Assembly (NCBI GenBank): GCA_963617485.1
Contig: CAVEPA010000009.1
Coordinates: forward strand, 1-64,000
DNA length: 64,000 nucleotides
DNA from: UBA1757 sp963617485
Lineage (GTDB): Bacteria; Bacteroidota; Bacteroidia; Bacteroidales; UBA1402
Direction: 5' to 3'
Shown: in pieces, positions 24,248-32,216 of the stretch
Position numbering within the stretch: the first letter of the stretch is position 1
How the letters are laid out: each line of letters begins with the position of its first letter
Notes under the pieces: model-generated
What the model saw: the letters and a program-made list of their open reading frames with translations, nothing else
What the model was told of the DNA's origin: nothing
Database searches by the model: none
Program-made: the position numbers and the translations under genes

Positions 24248-25513
24248 TCAATTGAAGAAGCCGGAATAGGCAATGCCTACGCTGAAGGTATCCTCGTTGT
24301 TGTAGGCGCTGTCGAACATACGATGCGAATATTCCGCTTTGATGACGATGCGCTTCATAGGGTAGTAGTTGATACCCCCGGCAATGCGCTGACGTTTCCA
24401 GCAGGCATTGTCGATAATGGAACCTTCGGTCTTGAACATGGAGTCGTAGTAGTCGTAACGGCCAAAAACGTAGAGTTTTTTGCCCGCACGGTTCAGAGCG
24501 TTTATCTGCGAGAAGATATCGTAACCGGCCTCCACTCCTGCGGCGATGGCATCGGAGGCGACATCGGTCTTGGGCGAAGGAGAATCCTTGCGCTGCTTCT
24601 TATTGGCCTTGGAAATGGCTTCAGAATCGCTCAGATGGCCATAGTCGAAATTGCCGCGCACTACCCAGTTGTGGTTATCGTAATGCAGGTCGAAAGCTCC
24701 CAGCAGGACAGTTCCTACAAGGTCTTTATAGCCGTCGGACTTGAGGCTGTTGGAAGCGCTGTTGCCGGCATAGCCGCTCAGACCCAGACGCAAACCGGGA
24801 AGCGAATAGTTATCCACACGGAATGCGCCGGCATAAGAGGTTGCGAGCTTGAATTCGTAAGGACTGCCTGCGCCGCCCTTAATCCAGTCTTTGGCACCGA
24901 AACGGTCGGCATCCAAACCGGCAAGGAACTGGGCTTCGTAACGCCAGGCTCCCGAACGTCCCCACAAGCTGACTCCGGTTTCGTGCCAGGTGCAGGGCAT
25001 AATGCTGTTTTCGCCTTCGGGACGCAGCACGGTAAAGAACTCTGTTGGCATATGGTGCTGGTTGGTCAGACCTACAGGAACGATAATGTGTCCCATGCGG
25101 ATGTTGAAGGCCTTACTGAAAGATTTCTGAATCCAGAATTGTTCGAGGGCCACCTCGCCACCGCGTTCTATCTCGCTTTCGTACTCGCCGGTTTCTTCCT
25201 CTTCTATTTCGATGGCCGATTCCGTACCGCCGTGTTCGAATTCTATTTCGCTGTTCATCGTCCAGCCGTTGCCGAAATCATAGCCTACAAAGAACACCAC
25301 ATGGGGCAGGTCGAATTCGCCGTAGCCCGCATCGTTCTTGTACAGTTCGGCATCGGTATAGCGTTTGTAGTTGTTGCTGTAAAACATGCGGCTCATGGTA
25401 GCCTCGCCGTATCCGCCCAGACTTAGCCGCTGGCCGGCGTTTTCCTGAGCTTCTGTCCGGGCCGTCAAAGCCAAGAGCAAACAAGCCAGAATAGTGCAGA
25501 TTTTTCTCTTCAT
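24248..25513 (-). CDS. Outer-membrane porin-like beta-barrel protein
   Basis: The 421-residue product has a signal peptide (MKRKICTILACLLLALTARTEAQ). It continues with alternating strands such as LSLGGYGEATMSRMFY and FDLPHVVFFVGYDF, ending FSVGIAYSGFFN. Near residues 105-125 is a very acidic loop (AIEIEEEETGEYESEIE), which could bind cations at the surface; this is inference. It is the first gene of the leftward porin-imelysin-di-haem module. The start at 25513 opens the signal peptide. Confidence 0.8.
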   Translation of the reverse strand: MKRKICTILACLLLALTARTEAQENAGQRLSLGGYGEATMSRMFYSNNYKRYTDAELYKNDAGYGEFDLPHVVFFVGYDFGNGWTMNSEIEFEHGGTESAIEIEEEETGEYESEIERGGEVALEQFWIQKSFSKAFNIRMGHIIVPVGLTNQHHMPTEFFTVLRPEGENSIMPCTWHETGVSLWGRSGAWRYEAQFLAGLDADRFGAKDWIKGGAGSPYEFKLATSYAGAFRVDNYSLPGLRLGLSGYAGNSASNSLKSDGYKDLVGTVLLGAFDLHYDNHNWVVRGNFDYGHLSDSEAISKANKKQRKDSPSPKTDVASDAIAAGVEAGYDIFSQINALNRAGKKLYVFGRYDYYDSMFKTEGSIIDNACWKRQRIAGGINYYPMKRIVIKAEYSHRMFDSAYNNEDTFSVGIAYSGFFN

Positions 25514-25539
25514 CGTAAACTTTCTTTCAAAATGCAGCG

Positions 25540-25570
25540 CAAAAGTAGAGCTGTCAACGACTGCGGGCAA
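25540..25570 (-). promoter_or_regulatory. Promoter of the porin-imelysin-di-haem module
   Basis: On the minus strand TTG (25568-25570) is followed after 20 bases by TACTTTTG (25540-25547), 26 bases before the ATG. No obvious palindromic repressor site was found near it. Confidence 0.65.
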
Positions 25571-25652
25571 TACCAAGAAATGGGTATATTGCAGGGCTCA
25601 AATGCAGACTACATAACAGTTGTTTTTTTAAGAGTCGCTTACATTATTTTAC

Positions 25653-25683
25653 TTGGTATAGCGTCCCGATAGGCTTACTTTTG
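25653..25683 (+). promoter_or_regulatory. Pectate lyase promoter
   Basis: TTG (25653-25655), 20 bases, then TACTTTTG (25676-25683), 67 bases before the pectate lyase ATG. It is divergent from the porin promoter. Confidence 0.65.
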
Positions 25684-25750
25684 TCGTCGCCGCTTGCCCA
25701 TATCCGCAGACGGTCGATTGCCCGATAACTACAATCATCAATACAATCTT

Positions 25751-27499
25751 ATGACCAACTTTACCAAAGTCTGGCGAGGTATCGTCAGCATCCTTGCCTT
25801 AGTGCTTTTCACACAACCCGGCGCTATGGCTCAGTATCCTCAGGTTGACCCTGAAGCCGCACGTATTGCCAACGAACGTGCAGCCGTCTACAAACCCGCC
25901 CGCGACTCTGCTTGGGCCGAAGCCTACACCATTGTAATGAAAGAGGCCGCCGAGGGTCGTGCCTATGTGCCCTGGGCTTCGAAACCTTACGACCTGCGTC
26001 AGGCCAATATTCCTTCTTTCCCCGGTGCTGAAGGCGGCGGCATGTACACCTTCGGCGGAAGAGGCGGCAAAGTGCTTACCGTCACCAATCTCAACGACAG
26101 TGGTCCCGGCTCGTTCCGTTGGGCTTGCGAACAGGGTGGCGCACGCATCGTGGTATTTAACGTTTCCGGTATCATCCGACTGAAATCTCCCATCAGCGTA
26201 AAAGCTCCCTATATCACCATTGCCGGCCAGACGGCTCCCGGCGACGGTGTCTGCATTGCCGGTGCCACCTTCCAAGTTGACACCCACGACGTGATTGTAC
26301 GCCACATGCGCTTCCGCCGTGGCGAAACCCTGGTAACCAGCCGTGATGACTCTTTCGGCGGCAATCCGGTGGGCAATATCATGATAGACCATTGCTCCTG
26401 CGAATGGGGTCTGGACGAGAACATCTCGTTCTACCGCCATATGTACCGTCCCACACCTTCGGACGAACAGCAGAAACTGCCCACGGTGAACGTCACCATA
26501 CAGAACACCATCTCGGCCAAGGCGCTCGACACCTGGAACCACTCTTTCGGTTCCACCATCGGCGGCGAGAACTGCAGCTTCATGCGCAACCTTTGGGCCT
26601 CGAATACCGGACGTAACCCCAGCATCGGCTGGGCCGGCGTGTTCAACTTCGTCAACAATGTGGTGTTCAACTGGGCTCACCGCACGGCCGACGGTGGCGA
26701 CTATCGCTCCATGTTCAACATGATCAACAACTATTATAAACCCGGACCTGCCACCAACCTCAATAGCAACGTGGGCCACCGTATCATCAAGCCCGAAGCC
26801 GGTCGTTCCAAGGCTAAAGACAAAATCTACGGACGTGTCTATGCCAACGGCAACATCATGGAAGGAAACGAGCGCGTCACGGCCGACAACTGGGACGGCG
26901 GCGTACAAATTGACACGCTGGGTGACTGCGGCGAATACGAAGCGCTGATTCATGCCAAGACACCTTTCGTCATGCCGCATCTGAGCATTATGACCGCCCA
27001 GGATGCCTACAATTTCGTACTCGACAATGCCGGAGCCACCCTGCCCTGCCGCGATATTCTCGACCAGCGCGTTATCGAAGAGGTGCGTACGGGAGTTCCT
27101 TATTACGACAAAAAATTGGCCAAGAATGCCAATGGCGACATGTGGGGTCTGGCCAAAAAATCGCAAAACGAAGAGGGTTACTTCAAATACCGCCGTCTGC
27201 CCAAGGATTCCTATAAATTAGGTATCATCACCGATCCCCTGCAGATGGGCGGCTACCAGGAGTATCACGGCACACCTTATGTAGACAGCGATATGGACGG
27301 TATGCCCGACGAATGGGAAATCCGCTACGGCCTCAACCCCAACGACCCCAGCGATGCCAACGGCGACTGCAGTGGCGACGGCTACACCAACATCGAGAAA
27401 TACATCAACGGTATCGACCCGACAGTGTGCATCGATTGGCGCAATCTGGACAACAACTACGATACGCTGGCCAAGCATGGTCCGCTGCTCGGCAAATAA
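25751..27499 (+). CDS. Secreted pectate lyase, polysaccharide lyase family 1 type
   Basis: The 582-residue protein has a signal peptide ending LFTQPGAMAQ and a parallel beta-helix region. Visible marks are FPGAEGGGMYTFGGRGGKV, GSFRWACEQGGARIVVFNVSG, ITIAGQTAPGDGVCIAG, HDVIVRHMRFRRG and MIDHCSCEWG, the pattern of PL1 lyases, which cleave pectin by beta-elimination with calcium. The C-terminus carries a DSDMDGMPDEWE...DANGDCSGDGYTN calcium-binding type repeat. No SusC/D genes flank it, so it is not in an obvious utilisation locus here. The start at 25751 opens the signal peptide. Confidence 0.9.
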   Translation: MTNFTKVWRGIVSILALVLFTQPGAMAQYPQVDPEAARIANERAAVYKPARDSAWAEAYTIVMKEAAEGRAYVPWASKPYDLRQANIPSFPGAEGGGMYTFGGRGGKVLTVTNLNDSGPGSFRWACEQGGARIVVFNVSGIIRLKSPISVKAPYITIAGQTAPGDGVCIAGATFQVDTHDVIVRHMRFRRGETLVTSRDDSFGGNPVGNIMIDHCSCEWGLDENISFYRHMYRPTPSDEQQKLPTVNVTIQNTISAKALDTWNHSFGSTIGGENCSFMRNLWASNTGRNPSIGWAGVFNFVNNVVFNWAHRTADGGDYRSMFNMINNYYKPGPATNLNSNVGHRIIKPEAGRSKAKDKIYGRVYANGNIMEGNERVTADNWDGGVQIDTLGDCGEYEALIHAKTPFVMPHLSIMTAQDAYNFVLDNAGATLPCRDILDQRVIEEVRTGVPYYDKKLAKNANGDMWGLAKKSQNEEGYFKYRRLPKDSYKLGIITDPLQMGGYQEYHGTPYVDSDMDGMPDEWEIRYGLNPNDPSDANGDCSGDGYTNIEKYINGIDPTVCIDWRNLDNNYDTLAKHGPLLGK

Positions 27500-27537
27500 G
27501 GCCTTGAAACTGGCCGAAAAGGCCTCATAAGAGAATT

Positions 27538-27572
27538 AGTGCTTGGTTATCTTGAGAAGATAGCCAGGCACT
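27538..27572. terminator. Terminator hairpin shared by the convergent pectate lyase and ribF genes
   Basis: Arms 27538-27553 and 27557-27572 form a 16-bp stem with two G-U pairs around GAG, followed on the plus strand by TTTTCTTTATCC. It covers the last codons and the stop of the leftward HAD-RibF gene, so the terminator for pectate lyase is partly coding on the other strand. Confidence 0.75.
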
Positions 27573-29097
27573 TTTCTTTATCCTCTTTTAACTGAGCTTG
27601 CAGCGCCTCGGGAGAGTCGAAAGATTTTTCGCAGCGAAGATAGTGCAGCAGCTCCACCCGCAACTGCTCGTGATAGATGGCCCGGTCGAAACCGATGATA
27701 TGAACTTCGACGGTGGTGGCACCATCCTGACAAAAGGTAGGACGTCGGCCGATATTCAGCATGCCTTGGTATTGTTTGCCTTGCAGCATCACATTGACAG
27801 CATAGACGCCCTTGGCCGGCAGAAGTTTTTCGGGGTCGAGCCGTAGATTGGCCGTTGGGAAACCCAGTTTATGTCCGTTGCCATAGCCCTTGCAAACTTC
27901 GCCTTGCAAGCTGTAAGGATAGCCCAAGGCTGCATTGGCTTCTTCCAGTTTGGCATCGAGCAAACAGCGTCGCACATACGATGAACTGAGCAACTGGCCA
28001 TTGAGGTAATATGGTTCGGCACGCAACACTTCAATTCCCAGTTCTTGACCCAGTTGCACATAGTCTTCGAAAGAAAGCTTGTTGCCATTATGTCCGAAAC
28101 GATGGTCGTAGCCCATCAAAAGGCAACGCACATGATAGCGGTCGCGCAGCACCCGGGCCATAAAATCGCGGGGCGACAGGGCCGCCATAGCAGAATCGAA
28201 GGGAAGAATTTCCACACGGTCGGCACCGGAATTGCGCAGAAGGGTTTTCTTTTCTTCTTCGGTAGACAGAAGACTCGGACAATAATCGCTATGCAACACC
28301 TTGCGCGGATGCGGCCACAGACTAAGCGTCAAGGCGGGCATACGTTTTTTGTCGGCCAGTTGTTGCATGCTGTCAATCAAGTATTTATGTCCCAAATGCA
28401 TGCCGTCATAAAAGCCCATTGTGGCAACGCAGGCCTGGAAAGGAGGCGCTTGGAAAGCATCGCTCATGATATAGGCCGTCTCCTCGGGAAAGAGGTCGGC
28501 GCAGAAATCGGAAGAGGTGGGAGGACAATAGGTTTTCCAGCCTTGAGCAGCGGCGGCGGCACAATTCTTGGGGCTATCGTCTACCAACAGCGTTTCTTCG
28601 GGCAGCAATCCGGCATCGTCGGTCACGTACTTGAATATCTCGGGACTGGGCTTGGAATGATGTATTTGGAAAGAATAATAGGCTTTCTCAACACATTCCT
28701 TAAAGGGGAAACCGGCCTGGTCGAACAGAGCGAAAGACTTGATATGGATGGGATTGGTATTGCTCAGAATGAAAATACGATACTTACGTGAAAGTGCATA
28801 CACCAATTTGAGCTTCTTATAGGGGATGTTCTCCAAAAAGCGGGCCCAGGCATTTTCTATGTCAATATCCTCGCACTTGAGATGAAACTGCTCACGCACA
28901 CCCCGGCAAAAAGTGGGCAAATCGACATCGCCATTCTCGAAAGCGCCAAAGATGCCCTTGTGGCCATAAGCTGTCAAGTAATCTTCGATATGGGGAACAC
29001 CCAGACGCGTTAGTTCGTCCATACAGGCCTGCTGATTAAGGTTGACAAGAACGCCCCCGAAGTCGAAAACGATGTTTTTTATGCCGCTGATGTCCAT
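27547..29097 (-). CDS. ribF: HAD phosphatase fused to bifunctional riboflavin kinase/FMN adenylyltransferase
   Basis: This 516-residue protein joins two enzymes in one frame. Residues 1 to about 205 are a YihX-like HAD phosphatase: FDFGGVLV (nucleophile Asp12), ILSNTNPIH, SKPSPEIF and LLVDDSPKN. Residues about 215-516 are RibF: the FAD-synthetase half with MGFYDGMHLGHKYL and LLMGYDHRFGHN, and the kinase half with HKLGFPTANL. RibF makes FMN and FAD from riboflavin. The HAD part might dephosphorylate a riboflavin precursor or FMN; this is inference. No in-frame break separates the parts. Confidence 0.9.
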   Translation of the reverse strand: MDISGIKNIVFDFGGVLVNLNQQACMDELTRLGVPHIEDYLTAYGHKGIFGAFENGDVDLPTFCRGVREQFHLKCEDIDIENAWARFLENIPYKKLKLVYALSRKYRIFILSNTNPIHIKSFALFDQAGFPFKECVEKAYYSFQIHHSKPSPEIFKYVTDDAGLLPEETLLVDDSPKNCAAAAAQGWKTYCPPTSSDFCADLFPEETAYIMSDAFQAPPFQACVATMGFYDGMHLGHKYLIDSMQQLADKKRMPALTLSLWPHPRKVLHSDYCPSLLSTEEEKKTLLRNSGADRVEILPFDSAMAALSPRDFMARVLRDRYHVRCLLMGYDHRFGHNGNKLSFEDYVQLGQELGIEVLRAEPYYLNGQLLSSSYVRRCLLDAKLEEANAALGYPYSLQGEVCKGYGNGHKLGFPTANLRLDPEKLLPAKGVYAVNVMLQGKQYQGMLNIGRRPTFCQDGATTVEVHIIGFDRAIYHEQLRVELLHYLRCEKSFDSPEALQAQLKEDKEKCLAIFSR

Positions 29098-29110
29098 AAT
29101 TTGTCCTAAG

Positions 29111-29143
29111 AATAAAAAAGCACTCGAGAAGACTCCGAGTGCT
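29111..29143 (-). terminator. Intrinsic terminator after the CAT-anticodon tRNA
   Basis: AGCACTCG (29119-29126) pairs with CGAGTGCT (29136-29143); on the minus strand the stem is followed by TTTTTTATT. It begins immediately after the tRNA CCA end. Confidence 0.85.
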
Positions 29144-29146
29144 TGG

Positions 29147-29221
29147 TGGGCCCAACAGGGCTTGAACCTGTGACCCCCTGATTATGAGTCAGGTGCTACT
29201 AACCAACTGAGCTATAGGCCC
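29147..29221 (-). tRNA. tRNA with CAT anticodon (elongator Met, less likely Ile2)
   Basis: The minus strand folds with acceptor GGGCCTA against TGGGCCC, D arm AGCTCAGTTGGTTAGTAGC, anticodon loop CTCATAA (CAT) and T arm CAGGTTCAAGCCCTG. An encoded CCA follows (29144-29146). The GGGGTCACAGG variable/T region resembles elongator methionine tRNAs, but a lysidine-modified isoleucine tRNA is not excluded. Confidence 0.9.
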
Positions 29222-29249
29222 GATTCACCTTCTACGGCGAAATCGCTGG

Positions 29250-29279
29250 CAAAAGTAGTACATTTTTCACAAAAAGCAA
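29250..29279 (-). promoter_or_regulatory. Promoter of the CAT-anticodon tRNA
   Basis: TTG (29277-29279 on the minus strand), 19 bases, then TACTTTTG (29250-29257), 28 bases before the tRNA 5' end. Confidence 0.7.
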
Positions 29280-29334
29280 TATCTTTACCGCAATTTTGAG
29301 AAGGCCAACATGGGTCTTTTATGCACTATCCATC

Positions 29335-31218
29335 ATGATTTCATCCGAAAAACAGATCCCCCTTATCGGCATTAGCGGCAATTTCAATACAGACAGCGGA
29401 CAGCACATGCTGGCCAAGACTTATGTGAACGCCCTGCTGAAAGCTGGAGCCTGCCCCGTCATACTGCCGGCCTTCGCCGGTACTCAGCACGATTCGGCCC
29501 TTATCGACAAGATGCTCTCAAGCCTGGACGGCATTGTATTCAGCGGCGGCGGCGATTTTACACCTGCGCTTATCGGCGAAGAAGAAATTGAGGCCTTGGG
29601 GTCGATTAATCCCTTGCGTGATGCTTGCGAATTTCCGCTGATGCGCCGCGCTCTGGCGCTGCAACTGCCCGTTTTGGGTATCTGTCGGGGCGAACAATTA
29701 CTGAATCTGGTGAAGGGCGGCAGCATTTACCAAGACCTGCCCAGCCAATATGCTTGCGGCAAGGCAGCAGGCCTTGCTGCGCAAGGCCTGCTGCCCCACG
29801 ATCAAAGCCTTCCACAAGCCGGCAGCCTGCCACGCGAACAGAGCAGCCACACGGTCGTTTTGGCCCAAAACAGTTTACTGGCCAGTCTCTTCGAAAACTG
29901 CAATCTTCCTCTTGCCCGCAACGATGAAGGACAAATTATACTGAATGTCAACAGTTTCCACCATCAGGCCATCAAACAGCTTGGCAGCGGGTTGCGTGCA
30001 GTTGCCTGGAGTGCCGATGGTGTGGTGGAAGCCGTTGAGTCTTGCGAATACCAGCCCTTGCTGGCCGTGCAATGGCATCCCGAATGCCTGGTGGACACGC
30101 AAACCGAGAACCAAGTGCTTTTCCAATGGCTCTACAACGAAGCCCAGCTCTACCGACGCACGCGCTTAGCCCTGCAGCAAGCCGTCAGCATTGACCTGCA
30201 CTGCGACGCTCCTATGTTTTTCGAAGGACATTACGACCTGGCACACGGCGGTTACATCGAGCGCGGCAAGATTGATTTCGATGCCCAAGGAGATGAAAAA
30301 TTGGAAAGGGTCGACAACCGGGTAGATTTGGACAAACTGCAAGATGGCGGCATAGATGCCGTTGTGATGGCTGCCTATATCAAACAACTGGGCCGCGACG
30401 ATGCGGGGCTACAGGCCGCCACCGACAAAGCCCGCCGCTTGCTTGCCGAGGTGATACAGCGCGCCGGCGCGTACCCCGGCGAGTGCGAGATTGTCAGGGA
30501 CGAAGCGGGCTTGCGGGCCTGCAAGGCCCGCAAGCACCGCGCCCTGCTGCTGGGCATCGAGAACGGTTACGCACTGGGCAAGGATGCGAACCTGGTAGAT
30601 GAATTCGCCCGCCAAGGTGTTGTCTACATCACGCTTTGCCACAATGGCCACAACGACATCTGCGACAGCGCATCACAGGCTGCACAACCCGAACACCACG
30701 GCATCAGCCATTTTGGCCTCGAAGTAGTAGCCCGCATGAACCGCGCAGGCATCATCATCGACCTCTCGCACGCCAGCGAACTGTCTTTCTACGATGCCAT
30801 CAAATATTCCAAAACGCCTATCATCTGTTCGCACTCTTCAGCTTGGGCCTTGTGTCCGCACCGGCGTAATCTCAAAGACGAACAGATAAAAGCGCTGGCC
30901 CAAAGCGGCGGCATGATGGGCATCTGCCTCTACGACGGGTTCCTGGCGCAAGACCATCCGGCCAGCATCCGCGATGCCGTGGCCCATATCGACTATGTGC
31001 GCCGTCTTGTAGGCATCGACTATGTGGGCATCGGCAGCGACTTCGATGGTGGTGGCGGCATCAGCGGCTGCCAGCACAGCGGCGAACTCTTCAATCTGGT
31101 ACGCGAACTTCTGCGCAAAGGTTACAGTCAGAACGACCTAAACAAGCTCTTGGGAGGCAATTTCTTGCGCGTTCTCAACAAAGTACAACAATATGCAGCA
31201 TCACAACAAGCATCATAA
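29335..31218 (+). CDS. Fusion of class I amidotransferase-like gamma-glutamyl hydrolase (C26) and membrane-dipeptidase-type M19 peptidase
   Basis: The 627-residue protein has no signal peptide. Residues 1 to about 275 are a PuuD/C26-type domain with FSGGGDF, the nucleophile elbow GICRGEQLL (Cys117) and QWHPE. Residues about 283-627 are an M19 dipeptidase with DLHCDAP (the HxD zinc pair), LLLGIENGYALG, DLSHASE, CSHSSAWALCPHRRN and GIGSDFDGGGG. Together they could remove a gamma-glutamyl group and split the dipeptide left, as in glutathione breakdown; this is inference. Two GC-rich inverted repeats lie in its sequence. The next gene overlaps by 26 bases. Confidence 0.88.
   Translation: MISSEKQIPLIGISGNFNTDSGQHMLAKTYVNALLKAGACPVILPAFAGTQHDSALIDKMLSSLDGIVFSGGGDFTPALIGEEEIEALGSINPLRDACEFPLMRRALALQLPVLGICRGEQLLNLVKGGSIYQDLPSQYACGKAAGLAAQGLLPHDQSLPQAGSLPREQSSHTVVLAQNSLLASLFENCNLPLARNDEGQIILNVNSFHHQAIKQLGSGLRAVAWSADGVVEAVESCEYQPLLAVQWHPECLVDTQTENQVLFQWLYNEAQLYRRTRLALQQAVSIDLHCDAPMFFEGHYDLAHGGYIERGKIDFDAQGDEKLERVDNRVDLDKLQDGGIDAVVMAAYIKQLGRDDAGLQAATDKARRLLAEVIQRAGAYPGECEIVRDEAGLRACKARKHRALLLGIENGYALGKDANLVDEFARQGVVYITLCHNGHNDICDSASQAAQPEHHGISHFGLEVVARMNRAGIIIDLSHASELSFYDAIKYSKTPIICSHSSAWALCPHRRNLKDEQIKALAQSGGMMGICLYDGFLAQDHPASIRDAVAHIDYVRRLVGIDYVGIGSDFDGGGGISGCQHSGELFNLVRELLRKGYSQNDLNKLLGGNFLRVLNKVQQYAASQQAS
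29763..29795. repeat. Intragenic inverted repeat, 15-bp perfect stem, C26-M19 gene
   Basis: GGCAGCAGGCCTTGC (29763-29777) pairs without mismatch with 29781-29795 around TGC. It encodes residues about 143-154 (KAAGLAAQGLLP), a loop after the YQDLPSQ motif that is variable in the family. Confidence 0.92.
30505..30540. repeat. Intragenic inverted repeat, 15-bp stem with one bulge, C26-M19 gene
   Basis: GCGGGCTTGCGGGCC (30505-30519) pairs with 30525-30540 with one unpaired A (30536), loop TGCAA. It encodes residues about 391-402 (AGLRACKARKHR), just before the conserved LLLGIENG. A separate 12-base perfect palindrome CGCGCCGGCGCG lies nearby at 30460-30471. Confidence 0.9.
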
Positions 31219-32215
31219 AACCAGCATCATCTTGGCGGCTATCGCACTGATTCTGATTGTCACGGGCATCTGTGTCATCTTTCTCAGTCGCCGGCCCATG
31301 CCCATACAGCAAGCAGCAGCCACGCCCTCGCGACAGGCCCGGTCCAGTGCTTTCTCGGCCGACAGCGCCTATCGCTACATAGCCGAGCAAGTGGCCTTCG
31401 GGCCGCGCACCCCCAGTTCTCAAGCACACCGCGATTGCGGCGATTATCTGACAAGGAAAATGCAATCTTTCGGAGCCGAAGTGAGCGAACAACGAGCCGA
31501 TATCCGCACCTGGGACGGCAAGACCTACCAAATGCGCAACATCATTGCCTCTTTCCAACCCGAACAAAGCCAGCGCGTGCTGCTTTTCGCCCATTGGGAC
31601 TGCCGCCCGTGGAGCGACACCGAACAGGAACGCAGCCAACAGTTAAAGCCCGTACTAGGAGCCAACGACGGGGCTAGCGGCGTGGCCGTCCTGATGGAGA
31701 CAGCCCGTCAATTGGGGCAGCTCGCCCATCTTCCCATGGGCATCGACATTATCTTTTTCGATTTGGAAGATTATGGTGTACCCGACTGGGAGAAGGATGT
31801 ACAAGACTCTTGGTGTCTGGGCTCGCAATATTGGGCCCAACACCCGCACAAGGCAGGCTACAGCGCCAACTACGGCATATTGCTCGATATGGTGGGTACA
31901 CGTGGTGCCTGCTTTATGTGGGAATATTTCTCGAAACGCTATGCCCCGCACGTACTCTATCAGGTGTGGAACAAAGCTCAAGATTTGGGTTACGGCCGCT
32001 TCTTCGTACAAAGCGATGGCGGCGTACTCACCGACGATCATCTGTATGTCAATCGTTTGGCCGGTATTCCCTGTATCGATATCATCGATTTCGACAACGA
32101 CCGCGGCGGGTTCTTCGATGGTTGGCACAGTCAAAGGGACGATATGCGCAATATCGACCAAGCCACGCTGCAGGCTGTGGGCGAAACCCTGCTGAGTGTT
32201 CTTTTATCGGAATGA
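31193..32215 (+). CDS. M28 family metallopeptidase, glutaminyl-peptide cyclotransferase-like
   Basis: The 340-residue protein is anchored or exported by a hydrophobic N-terminal segment (SIILAAIALILIVTGICVIF). The M28 zinc ligands are visible: FAHWDCRPW (HxD), GANDGASGV, DLEDYG, and a late DGWHSQRDD histidine. The domain order and the DCRPWSD sequence resemble bacterial glutaminyl cyclases, which form N-terminal pyroglutamate; an aminopeptidase role is the alternative. It overlaps the preceding peptidase gene by 26 bases and its stop almost touches rnhB. Confidence 0.82.
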   Translation: MQHHNKHHKTSIILAAIALILIVTGICVIFLSRRPMPIQQAAATPSRQARSSAFSADSAYRYIAEQVAFGPRTPSSQAHRDCGDYLTRKMQSFGAEVSEQRADIRTWDGKTYQMRNIIASFQPEQSQRVLLFAHWDCRPWSDTEQERSQQLKPVLGANDGASGVAVLMETARQLGQLAHLPMGIDIIFFDLEDYGVPDWEKDVQDSWCLGSQYWAQHPHKAGYSANYGILLDMVGTRGACFMWEYFSKRYAPHVLYQVWNKAQDLGYGRFFVQSDGGVLTDDHLYVNRLAGIPCIDIIDFDNDRGGFFDGWHSQRDDMRNIDQATLQAVGETLLSVLLSE

Positions 32216-32216
32216 T

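Noticed and set aside
24215..25426. 403-codon frame opposite the porin gene
   Set aside because: Shadow frame with no promoter or recognisable domain.
25799..27166. 455-codon frame opposite the pectate lyase gene
   Set aside because: Antisense shadow of a well-supported lyase; valine/glycine/alanine-rich translation without motifs.
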